Of a DNA stretch of 13,952 nt, positions 13,019 through 13,952 are shown piece after piece. Location: the NCBI GenBank assembly GCA_023430285.1, contig JAEZAV010000044.1:1-13952 (forward strand), read 5' to 3'. The DNA comes from Methanobacteriota archaeon. GTDB taxonomy: Archaea > Methanobacteriota > Methanobacteria > Methanobacteriales > Methanobacteriaceae. The stretch's first letter is position 1. Every line of letters begins with the position of its first letter. Below the pieces are notes generated by a model. That model did no database searches, was not told where the DNA came from, and saw nothing but the letters and a program-made list of their open reading frames with translations. The translations under genes and the position numbers were made by a program.

Positions 13019-13540
13019 ATGATTAACTTAGTTGATGTTCTTGAAAAATTGAGGGAGTTAGAAAAGTTAGGCGGCCTCAAGTTCATGGTTCTTCACGTCC
13101 TTGATAAGGGTCCAAAAAATGGGACAGAAATTATGGATTCCATTGAAAGGCATCGTATACAAGTAAACAAGGTGCTAGACCGACATTCCCATGATGAAAA
13201 TGCTGAAGAAATCTGCAGTTCATTAAAACCATCATCGGGCGCAATTTATCCATTGTTAAAGAAATTGGTTTCAAAGGGACTCATAGTAAAAAGAGAAGAT
13301 AACAAGTATGAACTGACAGAAAAAGGCAGTTACACCCTCGAAAAAATATCTGGTCATCTACACCATTCATTGAATGAACCAATGAACCGTGGAACGATAA
13401 TGATAGACACGGCATTAAATGAAATTGAAAGTTATATCAGATTTTTAAGTGATATTAAACCTGAAAAATTACAGAGTAAGAAAGAATCCATTAGTAAAAT
13501 GAGTAAACTGCTAATAGAACTTGAAAAATCTCTTGAATAA
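13019..13540 (+). CDS. PadR-family transcriptional regulator
   Basis: The 173-residue protein has the PadR N-terminal winged helix: FMVLHVLDKGPKNGTEIMDS (about 22-41), then the hallmark PSSGAIYPLLKKLVSKGLI (71-89) with the recognition helix, and the wing EDNKYELTEKG (93-103). The C-terminal helices (105-172) would form the dimer interface. PadR proteins repress neighbouring exporters or detoxification genes until they bind a small molecule. Unusual is a roughly 25-residue charged insert between helix 2 and the PSSGAIYP motif (RHRIQVNKVLDRHSHDENAE) containing several His, plus a GHLHHS further on; metal binding is possible. The gene precedes an MFS exporter by 26 bases, so the two are almost certainly one operon and the exporter the likely target. 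Confidence 0.9.
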   Translation: MINLVDVLEKLRELEKLGGLKFMVLHVLDKGPKNGTEIMDSIERHRIQVNKVLDRHSHDENAEEICSSLKPSSGAIYPLLKKLVSKGLIVKREDNKYELTEKGSYTLEKISGHLHHSLNEPMNRGTIMIDTALNEIESYIRFLSDIKPEKLQSKKESISKMSKLLIELEKSLE

Positions 13541-13566
13541 TTTTAATAGGTAATGGGAGGTTTTTT

Positions 13567-13952
13567 ATGGAGAACAAATGGATCGTAATGTTAACTGTCG
13601 TTGTTGCTTCTCTCATAGGAAGTATCAACATGAGCATAATGCTCATTGCCCTTCCCGCAATTTTCAATGGGATACAAATAAATCCACTGAATTCATTTCA
13701 ATATTTATTATGGATGATAATGGGATACTCGCTACTTACTGCCACCCTACTTCTGAGTTTCGGCCGACTTTCAGATATTCACGGCAGAGTCAAAATGTTC
13801 CGTTTAGGTTTCCTAATATTCACTGCTGCTTCAGTACTGTTGAGTTTAACCCCATCAACTGGAGATGCCGGTGCTCTGGAAATCATAGCCTTCAGAATGA
13901 TACAGGCAGTTGGAGCTGCACTATTTATGGCAAACAGTTCCGCCATACTAAC
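13567..13952 (+). CDS. MFS drug/multidrug exporter, DHA2 type, 3' end cut by window edge
   Basis: The first 128 residues of a proton-driven exporter of the EmrB/QacA kind are present. Helix 1 (about 6-30) ends with the ALPAIF signature seen in DHA2 members. Helix 2 (45-65) is followed by the MFS motif A, GRLSDIHGRVKMF (66-78). Then comes helix 3 (80-96), an extracellular loop with PSTGD, and helix 4 beginning with the Arg-containing motif FRMIQAVGAALFM (109-121). Full proteins have about 450-500 residues and 14 helices, so most is outside the window. GGGAGG lies 6 bases before the ATG. Substrate is unknown; control by the upstream PadR protein is likely. Confidence 0.9.
   Translation, partial: MENKWIVMLTVVVASLIGSINMSIMLIALPAIFNGIQINPLNSFQYLLWMIMGYSLLTATLLLSFGRLSDIHGRVKMFRLGFLIFTAASVLLSLTPSTGDAGALEIIAFRMIQAVGAALFMANSSAIL

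Overview
The window looks like a piece of chromosome from a methanogenic archaeon of the Methanobacterium type. The evidence is an AT-rich sequence, an Alba chromatin-protein gene, strong GGAGG/GGTGA ribosome binding sites mixed with several TTG starts, TATA-box-like promoters, two UbiA-type prenyltransferases, a DUF2769 cysteine-rich protein and an iron-sulfur L-cysteine desulfidase (CyuA/CdsB) of the type studied in Methanocaldococcus. The genus is inferred from the gene set and style; no sequence comparison could be run.

Region 1 (1 to about 3460) is an accessory, decaying patch beside a core gene. The reverse strand starts with alba, cut at its 3' end by the window edge. Directly upstream lies a clear pseudogene (330-977) of a ParB-domain plus DNA-methyltransferase protein, with frameshifts, stops and a mutated SPPY motif. 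After it come an orphan four-helix membrane protein (1148-1804), an orphan ribbon-helix-helix/coiled-coil protein (2060-2509), a second decayed gene with two compensating frameshifts (2591-2968), and a lipoprotein whose C-terminus resembles the Ada zinc-binding domain (3029-3406) with its own terminator. This looks like the residue of a mobile or defence element.

Region 2 (3460-8250) is a run of reverse-strand genes. Two tandem UbiA-family prenyltransferases align without gaps by eye; one has lost an aspartate of the second Asp-rich motif. They are followed by a DUF998 membrane protein, an ExoD-like membrane protein, and a nitroreductase/flavoredoxin-like pair that probably forms one operon.

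Region 3 (8250-11600) centres on cyuA (forward), divergent from the nitroreductase pair across a short intergenic stretch with an inverted repeat and a TATA box. It is convergent and overlapping by 8 bases with an alpha/beta hydrolase. A DUF2769 protein lies upstream of the hydrolase.

Region 4 (11600-13952) is regulatory and membrane-related. A 33-residue single-helix membrane protein, short enough to be missed, is divergent from an ArsR-like winged-helix regulator that is followed by a small three-helix membrane protein. Then come a PadR-type regulator with a histidine-rich insert and, 26 bases downstream, an MFS drug-exporter-type gene cut by the window end. Between these two groups sits a textbook reverse-strand terminator with a possible 19-codon reading frame in front of it.

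I found no tRNA, rRNA, CRISPR array or intact transposon. Nothing here is a demonstrably new multi-gene system. The best leads are the orphan proteins and decayed genes of region 1, the missing aspartate in one UbiA copy, and the small genes of region 4.
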